A program made the translations under genes and the position numbers. 32,878 nt of DNA from Candidatus Staskawiczbacteria bacterium. Lineage in GTDB: Bacteria > Patescibacteriota > Minisyncoccia > Minisyncoccales > Staskawiczbacteraceae. The stretch spans positions 146,083 to 178,960 of the forward strand of contig JAPLZF010000009.1 in assembly GCA_026395175.1 (NCBI GenBank), read 5' to 3'. Below the pieces are notes generated by a model. It was not told the origin of the DNA, ran no database searches, and saw only the letters and a program-made list of their open reading frames with translations. Numbering within the stretch: position 1 is the first letter of the stretch; each line of letters opens with the position of its first letter. Shown piece after piece: positions 8,238 through 15,278 of this stretch.

Positions 8238-8270
8238 AATTGTAGGACTCCCGAAGTCACTCAATTTTTT
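8238..8270 (+). repeat. REP-like repeat, copy C, between mutM and the transposase
   Basis: This repeat fills the whole 32-base gap between the mutM stop and the transposase ATG. It shares AATTGTAGGACTCCCGAAGT and the following CTCAATTTTT with copy B. With copy A on the far side in the opposite orientation, the gene is bracketed by inverted copies. Confidence 0.85.
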
Positions 8271-9177
8271 ATAATTTCTGGCAGTTAGGGCAATAAAATG
8301 CGCTTCTGCCGGCAAATTTTATTCTTTTAATTTTTGCTTTTTTGCACCTTTTGCAAAGTTGATTTTCTCTTTTATATACTTTTCTTTCTGTGTCGAAATC
8401 TCCTTTTGTGCCGTCTGGTTTTCTGTAATCTGAAAAGCTTTCTCCGCCAAGCTTTACAGCCAGTGCCAAAACCTTTCTTATGGCTTGGTAAAGCAATTCT
8501 AACTCTTTTCCACTCAACTTTGCAACACTTTTTTCAGGATGTATTTTTGCCTGCCACAAAGCTTCAGAAGCATAAATGTTTCCAATGCCGGCAATTACAC
8601 TTGGGTCCATAATTACTTGTTTTACTTTGCCCTGCCGAAGCGGGGTACCCTTTGGGTCTGAAGGCGGGCTCGGCCGCAACAATGCTTTTTTAAATTTTGA
8701 AAATGTAAAAGATTTTTCCAATGGTTCTGGCCCCAATTTTTCAAAATCTTTTAACAAATCATCTGTTTTCCATAATTCAACTTTGGCAAATTTTCTGGCA
8801 TCGGAAAGAGCAAGCATTTTTTTATTATCAAGAAAAAATATCAAATGCAAAAATCTGTTGTATGGGTCATTTAACGGTCCCGACTCGGTCGGGACCCAAT
8901 TCCCAATTTTCAATTCCCAATTCCCAACTAATAAATGTCCTGTCATTTTTTGATGAACCAAAAGCGAATAATTTTCAGACAAATCAAAAATGATATTTTT
9001 TGCCCGTCGCCAAACCTTTTTTATTTTTTTATTTTTTATTTCTTTTTTAAACTGCTCAAAATCTTTTGGTTTTTTTACAAGCTTTTTCCAGTCAGACCAA
9101 ACATCAACAAAGGCCCTTTTAAGGACCTTTTGTTTTAAACCGTCTACTGTTGTTTGTACTTCTGGGAGCTCGGGCAT
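8269..9177 (-). CDS. mutM: Formamidopyrimidine-DNA glycosylase (Fpg/MutM)
   Basis: MutM removes oxidised purines such as 8-oxoguanine and cuts the abasic site. The 302-aa protein begins MPELPEVQTTVDGL with the catalytic Pro2 and Glu3, has the Lys in HQKMTGHL (residue 78), the helix-two-turn-helix around MDPSVIAGIGNIYASEALW (190-208) and a C-terminal zinc finger with C275, C278, C296 and C299. All catalytic features are present, so it should be active. Two odd stretches interrupt it: residues 168-183 are encoded by a very GC-rich palindromic element, and residues about 84-102 by a second palindrome plus short CAATTCCCAA repeats; both fall in loops. It is 10 bases downstream of the HAMP gene and 30 upstream of the transposase. 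Confidence 0.95.
   Translation of the reverse strand: MPELPEVQTTVDGLKQKVLKRAFVDVWSDWKKLVKKPKDFEQFKKEIKNKKIKKVWRRAKNIIFDLSENYSLLVHQKMTGHLLVGNWELKIGNWVPTESGPLNDPYNRFLHLIFFLDNKKMLALSDARKFAKVELWKTDDLLKDFEKLGPEPLEKSFTFSKFKKALLRPSPPSDPKGTPLRQGKVKQVIMDPSVIAGIGNIYASEALWQAKIHPEKSVAKLSGKELELLYQAIRKVLALAVKLGGESFSDYRKPDGTKGDFDTERKVYKRENQLCKRCKKAKIKRIKFAGRSAFYCPNCQKL
8629..8676 (-). repeat. GC-rich palindromic element inserted in frame in mutM
   Basis: This 48-base stretch encodes MutM residues 168-183 (RPSPPSDPKGTPLRQG) and is roughly 70% GC inside an AT-rich gene. It contains perfect inverted repeats ACCC-TTT-GGGT (8647-8657) and GGGTACCC (8643-8650). Normal Fpg proteins go straight from the preceding helix to the K(V/I)KQxxMDxSxxAGIGNIY block, so the segment is extra. 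The length is a multiple of three. Confidence 0.75.
8876..8896. repeat. Perfect palindrome inside mutM
   Basis: GGTCCCGAC (8876-8884) and GTCGGGACC (8888-8896) form a 9-bp stem with a three-base TCG loop. It is followed by repeated CAATTCCCAA-like units to about 8928. Together they encode the Trp/Pro-rich insertion after HLLVGNW. Confidence 0.7.
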
Positions 9178-9187
9178 TTTTTATTTG

Positions 9188-9691
9188 TTAGTTTTTTTCT
9201 TCGGCTTTGTTTTTAACGGCTTCCTGCAATTTATTAGATTCTTCAAGCAATCTTTCCAACTCTATGGTTCGGTTTTTTACCTTTTGTTCTAACGCATTTA
9301 TTGTTTCTTCTAGCTCTTGAGTTCTGGCCTTTACTTTAATGCCAACAGATTTTTCCATATTTGCCTCCTGCTCACTGGTTTTTTGCAGTTCTTGGGCTAT
9401 TTTATTAAAAATATTGGCTAATTCCGAAAGCTCGTCTTCTGTTTCCAAATAAACCCTGCTGGATAAATTCCCTTGGCTTAACTCTATTGCTTTATCAAGC
9501 AATCTTCTAAGGGGAGATGTGAGATTCTGGCCGATTGCAAAACCGAAAAAAAACACGAAAATAACAAGAAACAATATTATTATATAAAAACTCGGCTCTA
9601 ATGTTTCATAATTTAAAGCGATAAAAATAATTATGGCAAATATGCCGACTAAAATTATAGGAATCGCTATTTTTAATGCGTGCTTAGCCAT
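9188..9691 (-). CDS. Orphan HAMP-domain membrane protein
   Basis: HAMP domains carry conformational signals from membrane helices to kinases, cyclases or chemoreceptor tips. This 167-aa protein has two membrane helices at about 7-26 and 34-54 with almost no loop between them, then a HAMP domain (about 56-106) with the typical SPLRRLLDKA start, a conserved ELSxGNL turn and DELSELANIFNKI second helix. A Glu/Lys-rich coiled coil fills the rest (about 107-165). There is no kinase, cyclase or receptor-signalling domain and no extracellular sensor. It sits between the exonuclease (17 bases upstream) and mutM (10 bases downstream) in one orientation. It may be a scaffold or a sensor whose output is a separate protein. 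Confidence 0.82.
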   Translation of the reverse strand: MAKHALKIAIPIILVGIFAIIIFIALNYETLEPSFYIIILFLVIFVFFFGFAIGQNLTSPLRRLLDKAIELSQGNLSSRVYLETEDELSELANIFNKIAQELQKTSEQEANMEKSVGIKVKARTQELEETINALEQKVKNRTIELERLLEESNKLQEAVKNKAEEKN

Positions 9692-9707
9692 ATTTTTTTA
9701 TTATCTG

Positions 9708-10595
9708 TTAATTATTATTTAATGACGACAAACGGCTGATTAATGAATTGAATTCCAATTTTCTGAAAATTTCTTCAACTTGATTTTTATTGAAATCTCC
9801 AAATTTGCAGTCTTCAATTTTAAAATTTATTTCAACGTCCTTTTTCATCTGCGACAGGTCTCGCGACATCAAAGCAGATTCCTTATTTTTTTTCAGCATT
9901 TCTTTTACCTTGGGTTTTAAAACAGCAGTGTCTGTTGAAAGCTCTTCATACAAATTTTTTATGTTGTCATATTTCTGGATTATTTCTGCAGCTGTTTTTT
10001 TGCCAATGCCTTCAACTCCCGGAATGTTGTCTGACGGGTCGCCAATTAAGGCTTTAAAATCTACCATTTGTTCGGGGCTCACGCCAAACCTTTCATGTAC
10101 CTTATTTATATCATAAATTACAGTATCGCGTATGCCTTTTCCCATTGTGTAAACCTTTGTATTCTCGTTAACCAATTGCAAGTTGTCTAAATCACCGGAA
10201 ACAATATAAACTTCCAAATTTTCCTCTTTTTTTGTCAGCTCGCAGATTGTGGCAATCAAGTCATCTGCCTCAACTCCTTCTTTTGCAAAAACAGGAATTT
10301 TGAAAGCCTCCAAGACTTCTTTCGTAATGGGAATTTGCGAAACAATTCCAGATGGAGTCACGGGTCTTTGAGCTTTATAATCTTTAAACATTTCGTGCCT
10401 GAATGTTGGCATTTTTGTGTCAAAACAAGCAACAATATAGTTTGCCTTCAAATCATTTATTGCCTTAAATAAGGTCAGCAAATATCCATAAACAGCTCCG
10501 GTTTCTTGCCCTGATTTATTTGTCAAAGGCGGAAGCGCATGAAAAGACCTGTGCAACAACGCGTTAGAATCAATAATAATCAATCTCTTTTCCAT
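9708..10595 (-). CDS. Stand-alone 5'-3' exonuclease (PolA N-terminal-domain type)
   Basis: This nuclease removes RNA primers and flaps during lagging-strand maturation and repair. The 295-aa protein matches the exonuclease domain of DNA polymerase I: IIIDSNALLHRSFHALPP (6-23), ACFDTKMPTFRHEMFKDYKA with an active-site Asp and the helical arch, GVEADDLIAT with clustered acids, IVSGDLDNLQLV, and GDPSDNIPGVEGIGKKTAAE with the helix-hairpin-helix. All acidic metal ligands look intact. The protein ends shortly after this domain, so the polymerase and proofreading domains are absent and must come from elsewhere if present. It lies 17 bases downstream of the protease gene and 17 upstream of the HAMP gene in the same orientation. 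Confidence 0.93.
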   Translation of the reverse strand: MEKRLIIIDSNALLHRSFHALPPLTNKSGQETGAVYGYLLTLFKAINDLKANYIVACFDTKMPTFRHEMFKDYKAQRPVTPSGIVSQIPITKEVLEAFKIPVFAKEGVEADDLIATICELTKKEENLEVYIVSGDLDNLQLVNENTKVYTMGKGIRDTVIYDINKVHERFGVSPEQMVDFKALIGDPSDNIPGVEGIGKKTAAEIIQKYDNIKNLYEELSTDTAVLKPKVKEMLKKNKESALMSRDLSQMKKDVEINFKIEDCKFGDFNKNQVEEIFRKLEFNSLISRLSSLNNN

Positions 10596-10612
10596 TCTTT
10601 AGTATATCACTT

Positions 10613-13600
10613 TTATTGATGAACCGCTGTATTTGATGACCAAATCACCTTGCCGGCTGTATCATAAATCACAAGATTACCATCTGGTTGCACATACAAA
10701 CCGCCGGCTGGCGTTCCAAATTTCATCGTAGCCCATAATGCTTTGCGGATAGTTGAATCAAGAGAATCATAAATCACAAGATTGCCGTCTGATTGCATAG
10801 TAAGCTTTGCCGAAGTTTTGCCAGCTGTATTCGTTGTATTGGAAGCCCATAAAACTTTATTAGAAACATTATAGAGCACTGCATTGCCGTCTTTTTGGAG
10901 GGTTAGTCTATATGTTCCATTACAAGACATGACAGACTGCCCAGGGGTAAGCGACGATCCAATACGAAGTATTCCACATTCAGCCACGCTAAAATAATTA
11001 TCCGATGAGTCATAAACTGATTTGTTATCGGCGTCAGTTATTTTTATCTTGAAATTATTGCCGCCAACCATGCTACTTGGGATGCTTGGATAATTGTAGG
11101 AACCAATATTGTCAGCCAATAAACTTATCATTATAAAAGGTGAATCATTTTTAGTAATTTCAATAGAAATCTTTGAAGATACTCCTGCAGATTTCCATGT
11201 AATTGGAATTGACTGATTTGAAGAAAACGTTTCTCCTCCATTTGGTGAAGTAACGGTAACGGGCGACCTACAATCATAACACCCTGTATGTTGGGAGTCG
11301 TGTTGCAACATCGGCCAATCCATCAATGATGAATCATAAAAAGCATATAGTCCAAAAATATAAATAAATTTTGAAGAAGTGGCTATTAGCTCTGTTTTAC
11401 CATCACCGTTAACATCAGATAGAATCATTGTTCCATTAGAAGGTGAATCTATTTTTTTAGGAAATCCACTAATAGGAGACCCGTTTAGATCATAGGCATA
11501 AATATTATTAGTTTGAGAAGAATTAACAACAATATCTTCTCCAATTCCGTTGTCTATATTAGCTATAAGAGGATCTCCATCAAGGAGGCCAGGCTCTGCA
11601 GGAATAGGAAAATTAGGTAATGGTTTCCCTATACGATCAACCAACTGTAAATTCCCAAGCCAATCGCTGTAAGCTATTTCTGGATAACCATCTTTATTAA
11701 TATCTCCAATTGCAAATCTTGAGATAACGCTGTCGTATTCCGTTCCATTATAAGTATACCTTTGATTAGTCCACCCGCTAAGATTGCTTCCATCGCCGTT
11801 AAGCGCATACCCATGATCGAATATTTCATATTTCCCGTCATTATTAATATCGGCTGAAGCTAACGACCAATTCCAAAGTTCATTGTTATGAAGAAAAATT
11901 TTATTGCCCTTATAGTCAAATGCCTCAACGGCACCACCTGTAAGATCTATTTTAATTAATCCACAAATAATTTCTTTATATCCATCATTGTTGATATCTG
12001 ATAAAACAGGTTCGCTTCTTGGCAGATAATTATTTGGAACACTAACTGGCCAGCCAGATAAAATTTTGCCTTTATAGTTAAATGCATATATTTTCGTTCC
12101 AACGTTGCCAGTTGACATCCCTGTTCCAACGATTATTTCATTATATCCATCATTATTAATATCACCTATGCTTGCCATCTGGGGTGCGTCGCCGGTGATT
12201 GGATCAATTATTTGAGGCCAGCCATTGAGTTCTGTACCGTCTGATGCAAAAACATGTACCCTGCTGTAAGGCCCGGCGGGATTTGTACTTTCGATAACAA
12301 TTATTTCTTTTTTTCCATCATTATTTATATCACTAACAAGTATACTCTTGACGGGCCATCCGATTAATTTCGGCCAGCTTGCAGAAAACTGTTTTCCCGT
12401 ATAATTAAGAATATTTAAAGATACATAGTTAGAGGAGTCATAATAGGAATAAATTATTTCTTGTTTTCCATCATTATTTAAATCGGCAACAGCTATTTTT
12501 GTAAGAGAATCACTCTCAATCGGCCATCCATCTAAAATATTTGGGTCGTGGACTAAACTCACATTCAAATTTGCGGTTGATCCTTCTTGAATATTTACAT
12601 TTAATATTACATCTGAGTATCCTGTTTTACTCACTTTAATTGTTCTACCGCCAATATTTAAACTTGTAGTCAATGGTGTCTGGCCACGATAAATATAATT
12701 GCCAATAGCCAGATCTTTAATATAGACATCTGCTCCGCTGATATTTGATATTATAGAAAGAATGCCGATTTTATTAGACGATATACCACAATTATCATTA
12801 TTAAGGATTTTAGAACTATCATCGCAATCTTCTATTATCTGATCTTTACAAGAATTCGGACATCCAATAGCTGGTTTTGGTCCAATGCCCCAATAACAGA
12901 ATTTATCCATATCATTATCAGTACAAATAACTGATTGTGAAGTTGGCGATTTTGGTCCATCAACTACAAAAGCATACCAGGAACTGATGTTTGAATCATC
13001 GGCATAAATTCTGAAATAACCGTTCTCACCCCAAGCAGTTCCCCAACTGTTTTTGACAATCCAATAGTCACGACCATCATTTTTACCAAAACCAACGATG
13101 GTAACAGAGTGAGCTCCAGAAGCAGCAAAACCATTAATATCATGCTGATAAATTCCACTCTTATAACTAAAAAAATCAGGGTAAACATACATACCGACAT
13201 CAACCGGTCCGTTTGTAATTAATGCTTTCTTGATTTTATTAATATTATCAGCTAAATTGTCAGTTAAATCAATTCTTTTGTAGCTTAAATCTTTCCAGGC
13301 GGTTTTTTGCCAATTTATCAATTTAGCTGAACAGGGAGTATCAGTGGTCGAGTAGGGAAAAGAGCTTTCAACGGCATTGCCGGTATTGACCCAATATGTT
13401 TTGAAAATAGTTTCAATTTGGTAATCATAAGCGCCTGAGCAGCCACCAACCCCATCACTGGAATAAGGAATAGCGCAAGAAACTAAATCTTGCTCAGCCA
13501 AATTAGGAATTAAATTTGGGTTATTGTAATAAGCCTGAATATGGCCTTCAAAAGTAGCATCTGCACCGAATGCCCAGCAACTGCCACAATTACCTTGATC

Positions 13601-14194
13601 TTTTACAGAAGTTATGTAATTTTTTCCACCGACACTGCGCCAATCATAAAAATCGGGCAAGGTCGGATCGCTTTTTACAGATTTCGACCCGGATTTTAAC
13701 ACTGGAGGTTTACCTAATAAACCGGTTAATTGCTTTTTTTGCGCATCAGTTAATATTATTTTCTCATTCCAGCCGACTTGCCAATCCAAACCATTGGTCG
13801 AAATAGCGATTTGAGTTTGTTTTAATTGATAATTCAATTCTTGTTGACGGGCCGAAGAAAGCGCCATTAGTTTAGCCTTTAAAGATGCTCCTACATTTGA
13901 TTTAGTATTAAATTGCGAATAATCAATATCACAACCCTTATAAATCTTAACACCGTTTACTATCGACAAAATCCGACAATTATTTGTATTATTCAAACTA
14001 TTTCCATAATTAGTAAGCGAGGCAGTTGATTTAGTTTTTATATATGATATTAATGTTGGAGATACTCTAACAATGTCTGCGACAGAAAAAGCAATGATCA
14101 AAAGACTACAAACAAGAAATGTAGTTTTAATAATCTTTTTCTGTTTATCTGGTTCAGGTGTTTCTTCAAATTGATTTCGCATATTATTTTGCAT
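10613..14194 (-). CDS. Secreted papain-family protease with PEGA, FG-GAP/VCBS repeats, Ser-Thr-rich and B-lectin modules
   Basis: A 1193-aa surface protein. N-terminal membrane helix at about 22-42; probable propeptide to about 175; C1 (papain-like) domain 180-412 with Gln200, Cys206 in QGNCGSCWAF, His362 in GAHSVTIVGFG and Asn382 in KNSWGTAWGENGYF, so the catalytic set is complete. Next a Cys-rich linker (424-469), a PEGA-like domain (about 474-548), then FG-GAP/VCBS-type repeats with seven clear Ca-binding loops of the form DxNxDGxxE (571, 622, 678, 733, 782, 831, 927) and a degenerate one near 879, likely a beta-propeller. A Ser-Thr-rich Kre9/GPI-type domain (978-1071, SPNGGETF start) and a bulb-type lectin domain (1073-1189) follow; the lectin has three intact QxDGNxVxY mannose-binding motifs (1100, 1134, 1169). 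Expected to be anchored outside the cell and to bind and cleave glycoprotein targets; the target is unknown. Confidence 0.92.
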   Translation of the reverse strand: MQNNMRNQFEETPEPDKQKKIIKTTFLVCSLLIIAFSVADIVRVSPTLISYIKTKSTASLTNYGNSLNNTNNCRILSIVNGVKIYKGCDIDYSQFNTKSNVGASLKAKLMALSSARQQELNYQLKQTQIAISTNGLDWQVGWNEKIILTDAQKKQLTGLLGKPPVLKSGSKSVKSDPTLPDFYDWRSVGGKNYITSVKDQGNCGSCWAFGADATFEGHIQAYYNNPNLIPNLAEQDLVSCAIPYSSDGVGGCSGAYDYQIETIFKTYWVNTGNAVESSFPYSTTDTPCSAKLINWQKTAWKDLSYKRIDLTDNLADNINKIKKALITNGPVDVGMYVYPDFFSYKSGIYQHDINGFAASGAHSVTIVGFGKNDGRDYWIVKNSWGTAWGENGYFRIYADDSNISSWYAFVVDGPKSPTSQSVICTDNDMDKFCYWGIGPKPAIGCPNSCKDQIIEDCDDSSKILNNDNCGISSNKIGILSIISNISGADVYIKDLAIGNYIYRGQTPLTTSLNIGGRTIKVSKTGYSDVILNVNIQEGSTANLNVSLVHDPNILDGWPIESDSLTKIAVADLNNDGKQEIIYSYYDSSNYVSLNILNYTGKQFSASWPKLIGWPVKSILVSDINNDGKKEIIVIESTNPAGPYSRVHVFASDGTELNGWPQIIDPITGDAPQMASIGDINNDGYNEIIVGTGMSTGNVGTKIYAFNYKGKILSGWPVSVPNNYLPRSEPVLSDINNDGYKEIICGLIKIDLTGGAVEAFDYKGNKIFLHNNELWNWSLASADINNDGKYEIFDHGYALNGDGSNLSGWTNQRYTYNGTEYDSVISRFAIGDINKDGYPEIAYSDWLGNLQLVDRIGKPLPNFPIPAEPGLLDGDPLIANIDNGIGEDIVVNSSQTNNIYAYDLNGSPISGFPKKIDSPSNGTMILSDVNGDGKTELIATSSKFIYIFGLYAFYDSSLMDWPMLQHDSQHTGCYDCRSPVTVTSPNGGETFSSNQSIPITWKSAGVSSKISIEITKNDSPFIMISLLADNIGSYNYPSIPSSMVGGNNFKIKITDADNKSVYDSSDNYFSVAECGILRIGSSLTPGQSVMSCNGTYRLTLQKDGNAVLYNVSNKVLWASNTTNTAGKTSAKLTMQSDGNLVIYDSLDSTIRKALWATMKFGTPAGGLYVQPDGNLVIYDTAGKVIWSSNTAVHQ

Positions 14195-14231
14195 ATTGTT
14201 TTATCTATTTCAATTTTATTGTTTGATTATA

Positions 14232-14672
14232 TCATTTTTTAAAAATAATTTCCCGTTTGTTTTTATCGATAAACCTAAAATTAATTAAAATTGTATTTTT
14301 TGGCAAAACTTTTTTGATGCGCTCGGGCCATTCAATTGCGACAATGTTTTTGGGATTAGAAATTATTTCTTTAAAATCTAATTCCAAAATATCCTTTTCG
14401 TTTTTTAGTCTATAGCAATCTATATGATAGAAATTTTTAAAATGCTTCATTACAACAAATGTCGGGCTTAGTATTTTTTCTTTAATGCCTAAGCCTTTTG
14501 CAAAACCCTGCAAAAAAGTTGTTTTTCCTCCGCCCAAATTCCCCTGCAAACCAAAAACAACCGAAGAGTTATTTTTGCCCTGAGTTTGTCGAAGGGCCAG
14601 AACTTCTCGAGCCAACTTTTCGCCTAATTTTTGGGTTTGCTTATAATTTTTTGTTATATATTTTTTATCCAC
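14232..14672 (-). CDS. tsaE: tRNA threonylcarbamoyladenosine biosynthesis ATPase TsaE
   Basis: TsaE is the ATPase that resets the TsaBD complex making t6A37 in ANN-decoding tRNAs. The 146-aa protein has Walker A LQGNLGGGKTTFLQGFAKGLG (residues 42-62), SPTFVVMKHF with switch residues, HIDCYRLKNEKDILELDF, and the EWPERIKKVLP motif, all in family order. The start is a GTG at 14672. Residues 26-32 (ALRQTQG) are encoded by a palindromic repeat that also occurs in the ComEA-like gene; this stretch has no counterpart in ordinary TsaE and sits in the loop before the P-loop strand. It is divergent from the DHH-like/pilB unit and 37 bases upstream of the protease gene. Confidence 0.93.
   Translation of the reverse strand: MDKKYITKNYKQTQKLGEKLAREVLALRQTQGKNNSSVVFGLQGNLGGGKTTFLQGFAKGLGIKEKILSPTFVVMKHFKNFYHIDCYRLKNEKDILELDFKEIISNPKNIVAIEWPERIKKVLPKNTILINFRFIDKNKREIIFKK
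14577..14597 (-). repeat. Short palindromic element in tsaE (CCCTTCGACAAACTCAGGG)
   Basis: On the minus strand the 19-mer CCCTTCGACAAACTCAGGG (14578-14596) differs by one base from the element at 20150-20168. With one flanking base on each side it is seven codons long and encodes ALRQTQG. The outer GCCCT/AGGGC arms pair. Confidence 0.85.
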
Positions 14673-14673
14673 A
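14665..14673 (+). promoter_or_regulatory. DnaA-box sequence over the tsaE start codon
   Basis: TTATCCACA is a perfect match to the consensus DnaA box and overlaps the GTG start of tsaE. A single box outside the origin could be a chance match in AT-rich DNA or could tie tsaE expression to DnaA. Confidence 0.4.
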
Positions 14674-14689
14674 GATTTTTGTTTGACTT

Positions 14690-14718
14690 ATTATACAAAA
14701 TTTTATAGGGTATATTAA
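14690..14718 (-). promoter_or_regulatory. tsaE promoter
   Basis: On the minus strand TTAATA (14713-14718), 17 bases, then a perfect TATAAT (14690-14695). Transcription would start near 14683, about 11 bases before the GTG. The -35 is weak. Confidence 0.55.
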
Positions 14719-14719
14719 C

Positions 14720-15277
14720 ATGGAAAATCAAGAAGCAAAAAATTTAATAGCTAATTCCAAAAATGTCTATTTGATAGCTTCAGAAGAGCCAGAGGCAATT
14801 ACTGCTGTATTGGCTCTTTTTTATACTTTAAAAGAATTAGGCAAAAATGTAAACCTGCTAATGGATACTTTGCCAGAAAACCTTAAATTTTTATCTCCAT
14901 CTTTAGACTTTATTTCTTATCCTAAAAATTTTGTAATTTCCGTGCCAAATAATGTTGCTAAAATTTCCCAAGTCTATTACGAAAAAAATGACGACGCGTT
15001 AAAAGTACATTTAACATTGGAAAGTGGTAATATAAAGAAAGACAACATTGCCTTTTATTTTTCAGAAGCAAAGCCTGACTTAATTATTACCGTTGGCATC
15101 AAAAATTATGTAAAAGAATTATCAGAAAAATTAAACTCTTTCGGCTTTTTACTGGATTCTCCAGTTTTGAACATAGATAATAATTCGCAGGAAAATCAAA
15201 AATTTGGTAAAATTAATTTGATAGAAGGCACGCCCTTGCTGGAAATTATCATGAAATTAATAATTAATTTACATTAA
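14720..15277 (+). CDS. Degenerate DHH-family protein upstream of pilB (185 aa)
   Basis: The fold pattern is that of the N-terminal DHH domain of NrnA/RecJ-like phosphoesterases: an opening strand and helix NVYLIASEEPEAITAVLALFY where motif I (HxNPDGDA) would be, LKELGKNVNLLMD after it, PDLIITVGI where motif II lies, and VLNIDNNSQENQKFGKINLIE (149-169) aligned with the usual NIDHHxxNxxFGxxNLV. The metal-binding Asp/His residues of motif I and the two histidines of DHH (here NN) are missing, so it should be catalytically dead. It ends one base before the pilB ATG, so the two are cotranscribed and probably translated together. A structural or nucleotide-sensing role with the pilus ATPase is possible; this is inference. 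Confidence 0.65.
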   Translation: MENQEAKNLIANSKNVYLIASEEPEAITAVLALFYTLKELGKNVNLLMDTLPENLKFLSPSLDFISYPKNFVISVPNNVAKISQVYYEKNDDALKVHLTLESGNIKKDNIAFYFSEAKPDLIITVGIKNYVKELSEKLNSFGFLLDSPVLNIDNNSQENQKFGKINLIEGTPLLEIIMKLIINLH

Positions 15278-15278
15278 T

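Noticed and set aside
14683-14716. Promoter for the degenerate DHH-pilB pair (TTGACT ... TATATT)
   Set aside because: The spacer is 22 bases and the start would fall past the ATG; no convincing alternative pairing was found.
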